Counted from the first letter of the stretch, positions 7,862 to 16,190 are shown. The stretch is DNA of 43,699 nt from Roseivirga sp. (GCA_029262895.1 JAJCYM010000036.1:1-43699); one strand, 5' to 3'. Notes: a model not told the origin generated them from the sequence alone. Program-made: numbers and translations.

Positions 7862-8911
7862 CTACATAAATAGCTTGGCGATCTCATATACCTCCTGAAC
7901 ACCAAAATCCGCTTCCGTGTTGGTGCAGATCGCCACCGCAATTTGTTCTGCCGGTAGTACCAATAGAAAGGCACGAGCTCCGGCTGATCTCCCACCATGG
8001 TGTACAATCATTTGCCCGGCCTCAGTTTGTGAGATTCTAAACCCCATGCCATAGCCGGTTTTTTTGCCATTCTTTAGGTTTTGAGGTGCAATTAGTTCGT
8101 AAAGTGTACCAATTGCCAAAACTTGGGAGGCACCATTGATCATCTGGACGATATCAGTAGGAGTAGAGAGAAATCCGCCTCCAGCCCATCTCGAACTTTG
8201 GTTAACTTCCATTGCTGGTCTTTTGCCTCCCTTGCTGTATAAAAGTGAACTGTTGGATTCGTCTTTACCAGCGTCTTCAGGAATGGTGTTTGTCATGCCT
8301 AGAGGCTGAAATACCTTCTCCTTCATGAACTCCAAATAATTTTGTTCCGAGACCAATTCGATAACCCTTCCAAGTGCCACATAACCATAGGTGCTATATT
8401 GGTATTGTGTGCCTGGAGCAAATAGTAACTTATCATTCTCAAAAACAGTCATGCTTTCGGCAATGGACTTGAATTGTCGCTTAGAGACGAATTCGGTACC
8501 CTTATAGTGTCTTATACCTCCTTGGTGCCCGGCCACTTGTCTTAAGGTAGGTTGATGTTGCTGTTTCTTAAACTGAGATAAGTAGGTGCTTAGTGAATCG
8601 TCCCAGTTGAGCTTGCCATTGTCATAAAGTAGACCTAGTCCAAAGGTCGTCATCGTTTTGGAAATACTACCAATCCGGAATTTAGTGTCGACTTCGACTG
8701 GTTTTTTGTTTTTAATGTCTGCGAACCCCATGCCTTCCTGCCAAACAAATTGACCTGCTGAACTGACAGCAACGGACAATCCGGGGATGTTTTGGTCTTC
8801 CATCAATTGAACAAGTTTGACCTTGGCTTGTTCAATTTTTTCTTCAATTGTTTGGGCCTGAGCCTGAAAGCAGACTAAAAGGGCCACGAGAATTAATGAT
8901 TTTTTGAGCAT
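7862..8911 (-). CDS. serine hydrolase, beta-lactamase (class C/LACTB-like) family, exported
   Basis: A 349-aa protein with a Sec signal peptide ending in FQAQAQ (about residue 20). The class C beta-lactamase/penicillin-binding fold is shown by the SxxK motif S82-I-S-K85 (IGSISKTMTTFGLG), a tyrosine motif in YQYSTYGYVALGRV, and the C-terminal HHGGRSAG replacing KTG. The YST and HGG forms point to the LACTB/esterase-like branch rather than a true antibiotic-degrading enzyme. Substrates may be peptides or esters in the periplasm. It lies 85 bp downstream of a membrane AraC regulator in the same direction and is probably its co-transcribed or regulated partner. Confidence 0.92.
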   Translation of the reverse strand: MLKKSLILVALLVCFQAQAQTIEEKIEQAKVKLVQLMEDQNIPGLSVAVSSAGQFVWQEGMGFADIKNKKPVEVDTKFRIGSISKTMTTFGLGLLYDNGKLNWDDSLSTYLSQFKKQQHQPTLRQVAGHQGGIRHYKGTEFVSKRQFKSIAESMTVFENDKLLFAPGTQYQYSTYGYVALGRVIELVSEQNYLEFMKEKVFQPLGMTNTIPEDAGKDESNSSLLYSKGGKRPAMEVNQSSRWAGGGFLSTPTDIVQMINGASQVLAIGTLYELIAPQNLKNGKKTGYGMGFRISQTEAGQMIVHHGGRSAGARAFLLVLPAEQIAVAICTNTEADFGVQEVYEIAKLFM

Positions 8912-8996
8912 TGTCTTTTTTTCAGCAAGAACGGCAGATCAGCGATCCACGACTGAAAATAAACAGGCATTTCGGGCTCATTGCAGGTAGTGGTAC

Positions 8997-10067
8997 CTAT
9001 TGCTTTATGGATTGTACATATTCTGATGGACGCAATCCGGTCATTTCTTTGAAAACACGTTGAAATGTTGTTTTGGAATTAAAACCACAATCCAAGGCAA
9101 GTCCGGCCAATGTCAACTGAGGATTATCAGCTACCTTTTCTTTGAATTCAGCAACGCGATATTCGTTGATGAAAGAGTAGAAGTTCTTTCCTGATTCCTG
9201 ATTCAAAGCCTCAGAGATTTGCTTGGCCGTTATACCAAGCCTGTCTTCAAGAAACCTGACCGAGAGATCGGGTAGAAGATAGAGCTTGTCTTTTTCCATA
9301 CATGCGGTCAAGGCGTCAAGATGTTTTTTTGCGACCGGATTGGTGGCTGGAAGTGTAATATTACCAGACCCCTTACTCACAATTTCCGGCTGTCTTATAC
9401 CGCCTATCCCCAACCAAAAAATCATTCCAACATAGAAGACATGGCCGGTAATGCGATCATCAAAATCAAGCCCAATTGTTAGGTTTAACGACCATAAAAC
9501 AAGTGATATAGGTAGCAGTATTAAAAACAAAACCGATATCTGGTTTAACCAGTTCAGTGTCTGACGCTCCACATTTGAGAGCTTAGACCTTAGTTCTTTC
9601 TGATGTTCCAATATTAGCTTTCTGGACTTCCATAGATAAAATGCTACCAGAAAAATGGAGAGGAATCCCATTTTGTCTAAGAATTCATGGATGGGTTGAT
9701 CGAAGTTGGATCGACCATAGATCCAATGATAAATACTGTGTGGGTAGTCGGCTAAAAACCACCATAAATGTCGATAATCAATACGTTGTTCTGTGGTTAA
9801 TGACCTGACATATAGGTAGAGTGTCGGCCCAAGTCCAAACCCTATTCCATAAGGTAAAATATGAAGGATGGGGTATTGATTAAAGTATGCATTTATTATA
9901 ATCCATGACACCAGCAAATTGAGCCCTATAGAAAGCGTAAGGAGAGCCAGAAATCGATTGGCCTTTTGATTGACTTGGGAAAAGAAAAGTGTGCTGGAAA
10001 AAATTAGGGCCGCCAGGCAACCTGAAAAAATCAAAAGAGGATCCCAATCCATTAAAAATCGATTCAA
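8997..10067 (-). CDS. AraC-family regulator with multi-helix membrane N-terminus (A)
   Basis: A 356-aa protein. The first 220 or so residues form about seven hydrophobic helices (for example LLIFSGCLAALIFSSTLFF and ILPYGIGFGLGPTLYLYV). The C-terminal ~100 residues are an AraC/XylS double helix-turn-helix with FYSFINEYRVAEF, LALDCGFNSKTTFQRVFKE and TGLRPSEYV. This architecture is common in Bacteroidota and is thought to sense signals at the inner membrane, but no ligand is known. ATG 10052 would remove five residues. It is divergent from a second regulator of the same design at 10300, and its downstream neighbour encodes an exported serine hydrolase. Confidence 0.9.
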   Translation of the reverse strand: MNRFLMDWDPLLIFSGCLAALIFSSTLFFSQVNQKANRFLALLTLSIGLNLLVSWIIINAYFNQYPILHILPYGIGFGLGPTLYLYVRSLTTEQRIDYRHLWWFLADYPHSIYHWIYGRSNFDQPIHEFLDKMGFLSIFLVAFYLWKSRKLILEHQKELRSKLSNVERQTLNWLNQISVLFLILLPISLVLWSLNLTIGLDFDDRITGHVFYVGMIFWLGIGGIRQPEIVSKGSGNITLPATNPVAKKHLDALTACMEKDKLYLLPDLSVRFLEDRLGITAKQISEALNQESGKNFYSFINEYRVAEFKEKVADNPQLTLAGLALDCGFNSKTTFQRVFKEMTGLRPSEYVQSIKQ

Positions 10068-10299
10068 ATAACAACGATGAAAGAATAAAGATAAACAATG
10101 ATTGATACCGTTCGATGAGGTGCCATTGCCTGCATTGATACTTTAAATTGATGAGGTTACAATTCGGAAACCTCAGTCTTCATGGAGATATGGGATGGTG
10201 AATAGAAGTAACGCTGGATGGAGAATGACGAATTATCGAGCTATGAGAGGGTTTGATAGTAGCCTCATCTTTTAATCCTCGTATTTTTGAAAGTATTCT

Positions 10300-11430
10300 A
10301 TGGAGGACTTAGTTCGGATCAATTTTGATGTATGGTCAGTGCTGCTGGCTTTTGGTGTTTTTCAGGGAATTTTCCTGATGATCATTCTGCTGAGCTACAG
10401 GCGGAACGCCACCGTTTACCTTCTTTCGGCCCTGCTCTTTGTTATTGTCCTCAACTTGCTGAATTACCTGTGGTTAAGTAGTTTTCTGTTTCTCGAGTTC
10501 CCCCACCTGGTTCATATAGCAATACCGCTACTTTTTCTACAAGGGCCGATCTATTATTGGTATATAAAATCTCTCTCTGGCCAATTTAGTGGCAAGAGAA
10601 TAATCTGGCACTTTGTGCCGTTTGCGCTGGCCATTATAGCCACGGTGCCCTTTTATGGATTGAGTAGTTCCGATAAAATCAGTGCGCTCGAAGTCTTTCT
10701 GAATAAGGAGGCCATGCCATTACCGCTAGACCTATTCATATTTATGGCTGTCCAGATTGTGCATTCCTTTATCTACATTTTCAAGGCCAATTCATTGCTC
10801 AAAAAACGCTACCAGCAAGTAGAGTCGAATAGTATCAAAAACAAGGGGGTATGGTTAAATCGCTTCGGACAGCTGTTTCTAGGCTATTGGGCCATTGATT
10901 TCATGGCACTCGTCTGGTTTGGATTTCGGGGTACAGTCTATCAGGAAGTATACTATATCATTATGCTTGCGAATACAGTACTGGTAAATATGCTGGTGTT
11001 CTTTGCCATTAGAAACAACAAAGTCTTTAATCAGATTTTATTGAATAACTGGAGCGATCGATACAAGAATTCCCAATTGTCAGAAGCCGATTCAAAACTC
11101 CATTTGCAGCGAATCATTGAATTTATGGAAAAGGAGAGGGCGTATTTAGATGCTGAGCTTTCTTTACCCAAGTTGGCGAAGCACTTAAACATGCCTTCTC
11201 ACCAGATTTCCCAGGTATTGAACCTGGAGTTGGAAAAAAGTTTTTACGAATTTTTGAACGAGTACCGATTCAAAGAAGCCAAACACCGTTTGTTACAGCC
11301 TGAAAACAAGCACCTCACTATTCTCGCTATTGCCTTTGACTCAGGCTTTAATAACAAAAACACTTTCAATAAGGTGTTCAAGAAACACGAAGGTTTGACA
11401 CCCTCCCAGTTTATTCGTCAGCATAATTGA
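10300..11430 (+). CDS. AraC-family regulator with multi-helix membrane N-terminus (B)
   Basis: A 376-aa protein built like its divergent neighbour. There are about seven N-terminal membrane helices (FGVFQGIFLMIILLSY, YLLSALLFVIVLNLLNYLWL, HFVPFALAIIATVPFYGL and others), then a cytosolic AraC domain with PKLAKHLNMPSHQISQVLN, FYEFLNEYRFKEAKHR, IAFDSGFNNKNTFNKVFKK and GLTPSQF. It leads a same-strand run of an SRPBCC protein and two alpha/beta hydrolases with short gaps, so it probably controls or belongs to that operon. The 230-bp divergent gap from the other regulator should hold both promoters. Confidence 0.9.
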   Translation: MEDLVRINFDVWSVLLAFGVFQGIFLMIILLSYRRNATVYLLSALLFVIVLNLLNYLWLSSFLFLEFPHLVHIAIPLLFLQGPIYYWYIKSLSGQFSGKRIIWHFVPFALAIIATVPFYGLSSSDKISALEVFLNKEAMPLPLDLFIFMAVQIVHSFIYIFKANSLLKKRYQQVESNSIKNKGVWLNRFGQLFLGYWAIDFMALVWFGFRGTVYQEVYYIIMLANTVLVNMLVFFAIRNNKVFNQILLNNWSDRYKNSQLSEADSKLHLQRIIEFMEKERAYLDAELSLPKLAKHLNMPSHQISQVLNLELEKSFYEFLNEYRFKEAKHRLLQPENKHLTILAIAFDSGFNNKNTFNKVFKKHEGLTPSQFIRQHN

Positions 11431-11509
11431 AAATTCTTTCTGAATAGGTCACTTCCAATCAATGGTGACGATTGACACCTGTGCCTCATCTATACTTGAC
11501 CAAAAAAAG

Positions 11510-12079
11510 ATGAGACGTTCCCGAAAGAGATTACTGATTATTGGAGGAGGACTACTACTATTGGTGATAGTGGCGTTTACACCTCCTGGTGTTGAGACCC
11601 ATACCGATAGTAGAACCATCACTGCACCAAAGGAGGTGGTTTGGCAGGTCATATCCGATGTGAGCAATTACCATAGATATGCTACCGGACTCGACAATGT
11701 GACGGTCATGTCTGGCAGTGGTGTAGGCATGGTAAGAGCCTGTAGCGATGAACAAGGGGCATGGCAAGAAACATGCACCTTCTGGGATGAAGGAAATGCC
11801 TATTCCTTTGATGTAGATCCGGGTACTGGTTTTCCCTATCCATTTACCAAGATGAACGGTACCTGGTCGGCCGAGGCGATGAGTGAAAATGTGACAGAGT
11901 TGGTAGTGACTTTTGAGTACCGATTTCCCTATCGATGGATGCACTGGCTCTTCAATGGGGCTACCCACGACTCATTTGATGAAGGAGATAAAACGCTGTT
12001 AGACAATTGGGAAGAGAAAATTTTAGCAACTGAAGTAAGCGCTCAGTCAATATCGGATAACGATTCCAAAGCGAAATGA
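11510..12079 (+). CDS. SRPBCC-superfamily (polyketide cyclase/dehydrase-like) protein, membrane-anchored
   Basis: About 189 aa from ATG 11510. That start puts a basic n-region and one hydrophobic helix (RKRLLIIGGGLLLLVIVAF) at the N-terminus; ATG 11462 would add 16 residues in front. The rest follows the START/SRPBCC pattern: SRTITAPKEVVWQVISDV, then YHRYATGLDNVTVMSGSG and a series of strands ending FEYRFPYRWMHWLFNG. Proteins of this superfamily bind hydrophobic ligands in a deep cavity; the ligand here is unknown. With its anchor it would sit on the periplasmic face. The stop overlaps ATG 12076 in ATGA, so it is coupled to the following hydrolase gene. Confidence 0.78.
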   Translation: MRRSRKRLLIIGGGLLLLVIVAFTPPGVETHTDSRTITAPKEVVWQVISDVSNYHRYATGLDNVTVMSGSGVGMVRACSDEQGAWQETCTFWDEGNAYSFDVDPGTGFPYPFTKMNGTWSAEAMSENVTELVVTFEYRFPYRWMHWLFNGATHDSFDEGDKTLLDNWEEKILATEVSAQSISDNDSKAK

Positions 12080-13317
12080 TCAAACTTCGAAGATTGTCCA
12101 CAAGAATGAAACGTGCATTCGTTTTTGCTCCATTCCTATTGGCCCTACACTCAACGCTTTTTGCCCAGGTTGAGGCAGGAGATTTCAAGGTAGGTACGAG
12201 CTATTTTCAATTCACGGATCATTCAAGGAAAGAAGCATTCGATTCGTTAAATGTAAAATCCAGGGATGTTTTTGCCCAGGCATGGTATCCGGCCGATCGG
12301 GTGGAGGGAAGTGTTAAAGCACCCTATGTAAAGGACGTAGCCAAGTCACTCGGAATAATAAAGAACCTTTTCCAGCTGGATGATGCGGCTCTGCAGAAGT
12401 TTGAAGCACTGGAAACGAATGCTTATATCGATGTCCCCATTTCACAGGGAAAGCGAAAATATCCGCTCCTGATTTTCCAACATGGCTACTCGTTCTGGTT
12501 GAATCAGAACAATGGACTAATGGAATTTCTGGCAAGTCATGGATACATCGTGGTTAGTCTGGCGCACCCTTATGAGACCTGTTATGCTGTTGGTGATAAT
12601 GGAATTCAAACCTACTCCTTGACGAATCCCGGATTAAGGGCACGTTGGGCCGAGATACTGGATGAGGAAGTTTCTAACGAATACGCATCCATTATGGATA
12701 GTCCTTTTTCAGATGAGACTATCAAAACAGAGGAAAAACTTCTGACCATGCAGCCAATGTTGCAGGAGAGCGTTATGACCTGGGCTCAGGATGCAAGCTT
12801 CGTATTGGACGAACTTAAGCGGCTCAACACTGAGGGCAAATCTCCGCTTTCTACACGCATCGACATGAAAAAGATAGGAGCATTTGGGATGTCCTTTGGG
12901 GGTGCGGCTACCGGGCAATTCCTTAACATAGACAAACGTGTGAAAGCGGGGCTTTGTATGGACGGAGCGATGTTCGGTGATCTGATAGGAAAGCCCCTGG
13001 ATCGGCCCTTTATGTTTATGATTGGTGGAAACCATGGCAATCTCAACGAACTGCATTATCGACAGGCAAAGGCTGAGGCGATTAGAATGACTATTGCGGG
13101 CTCAAAGCACCTTGATTTTTGTGACCTGAACCTGGTCTCTCCCGAAACCTTTCAAGATGCCGGTCTGATGGGTGAAATCGATAAAGCGAGAATGAATACC
13201 ATTCTCAAGGTGCAAACCCTGGGTTTTTTCGATAAGTATCTGCGGGCAAGCAAAAATCAGTTTCCGGATATCGGGGATTACCCTGAAATCTCAATTCAAA
13301 AACGAAATATCAAATAG
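12076..13317 (+). CDS. exported alpha/beta hydrolase, PAF-acetylhydrolase/dienelactone-hydrolase-like
   Basis: A 413-aa protein with a signal sequence (FVFAPFLLALHSTLFAQ). ATG 12106 gives a tighter signal peptide and is a fair alternative; 12076 is kept because of the ATGA overlap with the SRPBCC gene. The order of motifs fits plasma platelet-activating-factor acetylhydrolase-like enzymes: AWYPAD, the oxyanion strand PLLIFQHGYSFW, the nucleophile elbow GAFGMSFGGAATG (GxSxG), an acidic DGAMFG after the next strand, and the late histidine SKHLDFCD. Ester or lipid hydrolysis in the periplasm is expected from the family; the substrate is not known. Confidence 0.85.
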   Translation: MIKLRRLSTRMKRAFVFAPFLLALHSTLFAQVEAGDFKVGTSYFQFTDHSRKEAFDSLNVKSRDVFAQAWYPADRVEGSVKAPYVKDVAKSLGIIKNLFQLDDAALQKFEALETNAYIDVPISQGKRKYPLLIFQHGYSFWLNQNNGLMEFLASHGYIVVSLAHPYETCYAVGDNGIQTYSLTNPGLRARWAEILDEEVSNEYASIMDSPFSDETIKTEEKLLTMQPMLQESVMTWAQDASFVLDELKRLNTEGKSPLSTRIDMKKIGAFGMSFGGAATGQFLNIDKRVKAGLCMDGAMFGDLIGKPLDRPFMFMIGGNHGNLNELHYRQAKAEAIRMTIAGSKHLDFCDLNLVSPETFQDAGLMGEIDKARMNTILKVQTLGFFDKYLRASKNQFPDIGDYPEISIQKRNIK

Positions 13318-13338
13318 TTGAATTTTAATCGAACAATC

Positions 13339-14286
13339 ATGTATAGAATACTAAGAAACATCACACTCTTGAGCCTTTTTATTGGCTCATATAGCTTATA
13401 TGCACAAAAGTCATCATTGAACAACCCTCCGGGAAAACTGGTGGATGTAGGGGGTTATCAGCTTCATTTTAATGTAAAGGGCAACGGGCCAGAAACCATC
13501 GTTATTGAACCAGGGACAGGTTCCTGGTCGCTGCAATGGATGGAGTTGCAGAATGAACTTTCAAAACAGTTTAGGGTGGTCACCTATGACAGGGCGGGTT
13601 ATGGCTGGAGTGATACCTCTCCATATTCGCGCTCTGCCAATAACATTGTGGAAGAGCTGCACATTGGCTTGACGAAGCTTGGCATTAATGAGCCATTTAT
13701 TCTCTTAGGACATTCCTATGGAGGCCTGATTGTTAAAGCCTATGTCAATAAATATAAGGAGGACGTGAAGGCCATTATTTTTGCAGATGCCGCCACGGAG
13801 TTCCAATTCCAAAAACTACCTCCTGCGGTTGCGATGGTATTGGAGTCCGGGAAGGCACAGTTTAAACGGACAGGTGCGATGGCCAGGGCAGGTATGCTGA
13901 GTGCAGCCCAAATGCCTATTGATTCCGCTTTGAATTCTCAATTCTGGGAGGTGTATCAGGAGACTATCGCCCAACCCTCATTTTATGATGTCATGTTCAA
14001 CGAGATGGATCTTTTGCCGCGAACCTACGCCTATTCAGCGATAGAGAAACCGATAAGGCAACCTATCCTCGTGATCACAGCCGACAATAGCTTTGGTGCC
14101 TTTTCCAGCGTACCTGGGTTACCGGTAGAAGACAGCAATACCACCTGGTTTGAACTACAAAAGAATCTTTTGTCGGTATCGACTAAAAGCAAGCAAGAGG
14201 TTATTCCCAACGCTACGCATCACCTGCTACTTACCGCCAAGGATGAGTTTAGAAAAGCCGTTATCAACTTTGTGAAAAAGCTTTGA
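13339..14286 (+). CDS. exported alpha/beta-fold hydrolase
   Basis: About 315 aa from ATG 13339, which opens a normal signal peptide (MYRILRNITLLSLFIGSYSL, cleavage near YAQ). A TTG at 13318 adds seven residues that do not look like a signal. The alpha/beta hydrolase core is clear: a strand ETIVIEPGTGSWSLQW with the oxyanion loop, VVTYDRAGYGWSD, the nucleophile elbow LLGHSYGGLIVKAY (G-H-S-Y-G) and the C-terminal histidine in NATHHLLL. It is the last gene of the AraC-B operon and is followed by a long hairpin terminator. The substrate is unknown. Confidence 0.88.
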   Translation: MYRILRNITLLSLFIGSYSLYAQKSSLNNPPGKLVDVGGYQLHFNVKGNGPETIVIEPGTGSWSLQWMELQNELSKQFRVVTYDRAGYGWSDTSPYSRSANNIVEELHIGLTKLGINEPFILLGHSYGGLIVKAYVNKYKEDVKAIIFADAATEFQFQKLPPAVAMVLESGKAQFKRTGAMARAGMLSAAQMPIDSALNSQFWEVYQETIAQPSFYDVMFNEMDLLPRTYAYSAIEKPIRQPILVITADNSFGAFSSVPGLPVEDSNTTWFELQKNLLSVSTKSKQEVIPNATHHLLLTAKDEFRKAVINFVKKL

Positions 14287-14303
14287 GGCAAAAAAAATGC
14301 ATT

Positions 14304-14346
14304 AAAACTAAAGAAGCCAACTCATTGAGTTGGCTTCTTTAGTTTT
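14304..14346. terminator. long perfect hairpin terminator next to the tRNA-Pro remnant
   Basis: An unusually long inverted repeat of about 20 bp (left arm 14304-14324, right arm 14326-14346) begins AAAACTAAAGAAGCC and ends in TTTT. It terminates the hydrolase operon and lies only 3-4 bp from the tRNA-3'-end repeat at 14350, marking the edge of the accessory segment. Confidence 0.88.
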
Positions 14347-14349
14347 GTT

Positions 14350-14370
14350 GGGGTGGTAGGATTCGAACCT
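14350..14370 (-). repeat. att-like partial copy of the tRNA-Pro 3' end (distal repeat)
   Basis: This 21-bp stretch matches 15534-15554, the acceptor/T-arm end of tRNA-Pro(TGG), at 20 of 21 positions (GGGGTGG-AGGATTCGAACCT in common). No other tRNA parts follow, so it is not a tRNA gene. A truncated 3' end lying beyond the 3' side of the intact tRNA is what site-specific integration into a tRNA leaves behind. Confidence 0.75.
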
Positions 14371-14449
14371 ATATTGTGGAATTCAAATTATTTGAAGGTC
14401 AATCACTTATGGGATTCTATGTACTGAAGAAGTTACAAAAAACTGCACA

Positions 14450-14459
14450 TCCGTACATG
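14450..14459 (+). repeat. TCCGTACATG repeat, left end of the tRNA-Pro island
   Basis: A single copy of the 10-mer that also occurs twice near the right end of the island. It lies 80 bp inside the distal tRNA repeat. Possible recombinase arm-type site (inference). Confidence 0.45.
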
Positions 14460-14466
14460 AATACAA

Positions 14467-15300
14467 CTACTTTTTGTCAAATGACGGTGGATCAGGTTGT
14501 CCCCAACCTAGATCCCTAGAATCTCTTTTGAAAAAATTGGCTAATCCATCTAAATCAGGAAATAGGGTCCGATAATTAAACCCTAGATAAGATAATCTCT
14601 TTTCAAAGTCGAGCTTTAAACTGACAGGTATTATGTACCGTGTTATGTACTTTTCATCCTTCAGAATATTCTCGATAGCGAACTCATCATCCATTCCCGT
14701 GTGGATTGTGAACACACTTTGTTGAGAACTCATTCTAGGAAATATATAAGGAGCGACAAAAGCCATTGGCAATTTCGGTTCTTCTTTTATCTCCAACTCT
14801 TCCAAGAGCTTTTCAGGATTATTATGATATGGTTTGCCTGATAAATATTTTATGAATGAATGCTCACTTGTTGGTATTCCTCCAAATTTGGAAGTATTAT
14901 TTAATTGCTGTGGAAATATTGTCCAAATTTCTGCGTCTTCTTTAGGGTTCCCTGTGACAGCAAAGAATGCTGCAGTCAAAATGTTTTCAGTCCAATCCAA
15001 AAGCCTAGTCGGAATCCCATAGTGCTGCATCCAAAAAAGCCAAGTGATATGATCAGAGTGGTCTGGTAGATCTAAAAGGAGAGAGTGGGAATACCTCTTG
15101 AACAGCACCATCAGTTCAATCTCATATTGTGGCCTGGTGGCCTGAAAAAAGTCATATGTATAGTCCTCTCTAAATAAACCAGGGGTCAGAGTCTCGTATT
15201 TTTTCGAATGTCCTCTGAACCAATTTTTACCCATAGTGGTGCCTATCTCTATTAAATCAGCAAAAGATCGAATGGAATAAGTGGTAACCATACTGGGCAT
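14467..15300 (-). CDS. FRG-domain protein, probable phage-defence gene
   Basis: A 277-aa protein with the FRG domain at its N-terminus (about residues 5-110): SIRSFADLIEIG, the name-giving NWFRGHSKKYETLTPGLFR, then the HYGIPTRLLDWTENILTAAF block, a hallmark of the family. The C-terminal part (KYITRYIIPVSLKLDFEKRL, YRTLFPDLDGLANFFKRD) is also typical of full-length FRG proteins. FRG proteins occur in defence islands and prophages; their biochemical activity is not settled. No signal peptide is present, so it is cytosolic. A near-consensus promoter lies 18-48 bp upstream. It is the sole gene of the putative tRNA-Pro island. ATG 15291 is an alternative start. Confidence 0.88.
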   Translation of the reverse strand: MPSMVTTYSIRSFADLIEIGTTMGKNWFRGHSKKYETLTPGLFREDYTYDFFQATRPQYEIELMVLFKRYSHSLLLDLPDHSDHITWLFWMQHYGIPTRLLDWTENILTAAFFAVTGNPKEDAEIWTIFPQQLNNTSKFGGIPTSEHSFIKYLSGKPYHNNPEKLLEELEIKEEPKLPMAFVAPYIFPRMSSQQSVFTIHTGMDDEFAIENILKDEKYITRYIIPVSLKLDFEKRLSYLGFNYRTLFPDLDGLANFFKRDSRDLGWGQPDPPSFDKK

Positions 15301-15317
15301 CGGTTAAAGGTCAAAAT

Positions 15318-15348
15318 CAAATATAATCGAATTAGGATTGAATATTAA
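15318..15348 (-). promoter_or_regulatory. Bacteroidota-type promoter for the FRG gene
   Basis: On the minus strand TTA, a 20-nt spacer and TATATTTG match the Bacteroidota housekeeping pattern TTG-N19-21-TAnnTTTG, with a perfect -7 box and one mismatch in -33. The -7 box ends 18 bp before the ATG, giving a very short leader. Confidence 0.5.
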
Positions 15349-15450
15349 TATGCTATTCATACTGACTACCTGCGACCCCAAGGACAAGTGTTTTCACAAC
15401 TAATTGATAATCAATTGTTTATAAAATTGAGGTCGTAAAAAATTGAAGTT

Positions 15451-15473
15451 TCCGTACATGGATTCCGTACATG
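15451..15473 (+). repeat. two TCCGTACATG direct repeats, right end of the tRNA-Pro island
   Basis: Two copies (15451-15460 and 15464-15473) with a 13-bp period, 60-80 bp inside the tRNA-Pro 3' end. They match the single copy at 14450. Candidate arm-type recombinase sites (inference). Confidence 0.45.
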
Positions 15474-15481
15474 TTTCAATA

Positions 15482-15515
15482 AAAAAGCCACTAACAAACT
15501 GATTGTCAGTGGCTT
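15482..15515 (-). terminator. terminator of tRNA-Pro
   Basis: An AAGCCACT / AGTGGCTT stem with a 15-nt loop and a T run on the minus strand (15481-15486). It lies 17 bp past the tRNA-Pro 3' end. Confidence 0.7.
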
Positions 15516-15531
15516 GCAATAAAAATTAGTG

Positions 15532-15606
15532 TCGGGGTGGCAGGATTCGAACCTGCGACCTCCTCGTCCCAAACGAGGCGCGATAACCGGGCTACGCTAC
15601 ACCCCG
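15532..15606 (-). tRNA. tRNA-Pro(TGG)
   Basis: A complete cloverleaf on the minus strand. The acceptor is CGGGGTG / CACCCCG with discriminator A. The anticodon arm CCTCG-TTTGGGA-CGAGG gives anticodon TGG, and the T arm is GCAGG-TTCGAAT-CCTGC. Its 3' end is duplicated at 14350-14370, so it appears to have served as an attachment site and been regenerated intact. Confidence 0.97.
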
Positions 15607-16097
15607 ATCCTAAATCGGAGTGCAAATATAGAGGGAAATTCTTATTCGCAATAGGCTAGAGCAAAGAAAAATCGTTGACGCGAGAAAAAAGTCAATTTAA
15701 CCCTCATCCGATAAAATGCACGAGGCGTAAAAACCAGAATTGACCTGGTGAATTGAAGACCTTAGCGGTTATGTGAGAGGGTATTGTTAAATAGTTGAAG
15801 GTCATTGAAAAAAACTCTGTACTGGACTAATCTGTAAAGCTACCTCACCACTTTGGAGGAAATGCGCTTCAATTATCACAAATTGGCATCTCTGAGGGTA
15901 TAAATAATGCAATGGTTATTAAAATAAGTACAAAAAACAGAGGGAAACTTACAGAGTGGCTAGACCAAAAAATAATTTGTTCTTAAAAGGTCCAAATTCA
16001 CTTAAAAATAGCCTTGTAAAACATTTTTTTTTTAGACCAAGTGATTTGTTGAAGAGTTCTGTTTAAGAATTTAATCAACAAGTTGGAGGCAGCTAAG
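15607..16097. other. intergenic region with no recognisable gene
   Basis: About 490 bp upstream of tRNA-Pro contain only very short open frames, an A/T-rich stretch and a T10 run near 16027. It presumably includes the tRNA-Pro promoter, but I cannot place it. It may be decayed accessory DNA. Confidence 0.5.
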
Positions 16098-16190
16098 ATG
16101 ATAGCTAAAACTGTTCCTGCCAAGACGTCACCCAGTATGTTGATCCAATCGAAGAGCATCTACCAACTAAACGTTATTGCACCTGTTTAG
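16098..16190 (+). CDS. possible 30-aa ORF with strong RBS
   Basis: The ORF MIAKTVPAKTSPSML...APV is preceded by GGAGG about 10 bp upstream of the ATG, which is unusually strong for this genome. The same frame continues after two stop codons into the coding-like remnant at 16212-16511, so both may be pieces of one broken gene. The product is not recognised. It could also be chance. Confidence 0.25.
   Translation: MIAKTVPAKTSPSMLIQSKSIYQLNVIAPV

Larger units (their letters stand above)
14350..15554. mobile_element. putative integrase-less mini-island at tRNA-Pro carrying an FRG gene
   Basis: The element is bounded by the distal 21-bp copy at 14350-14370 and the matching end of the intact tRNA-Pro at 15534-15554. 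Its size is about 1.2 kb and its only gene is an FRG-domain protein. TCCGTACATG occurs once near the left end (14450) and twice near the right end (15451, 15464), 80-100 bp inside the repeats, as arm-type sites of a tyrosine recombinase would. No recombinase gene is present. The mobile nature is inferred from this layout. Confidence 0.55.

Noticed and set aside
10282-10289. TATTTTTG as -7 box for the AraC-B gene
   Set aside because: It lies only 10 bp before the ATG and has no TTG at the proper 19-21 bp distance.
11558-11968. 136-aa antisense ORF within the SRPBCC gene
   Set aside because: Opposite-strand shadow; the sense strand encodes a recognisable SRPBCC domain.
14341-14372. A tRNA gene at the distal tRNA-Pro-like repeat
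   Set aside because: Only the acceptor/T-arm end is present; there is no anticodon arm or D arm, so it is a partial copy.
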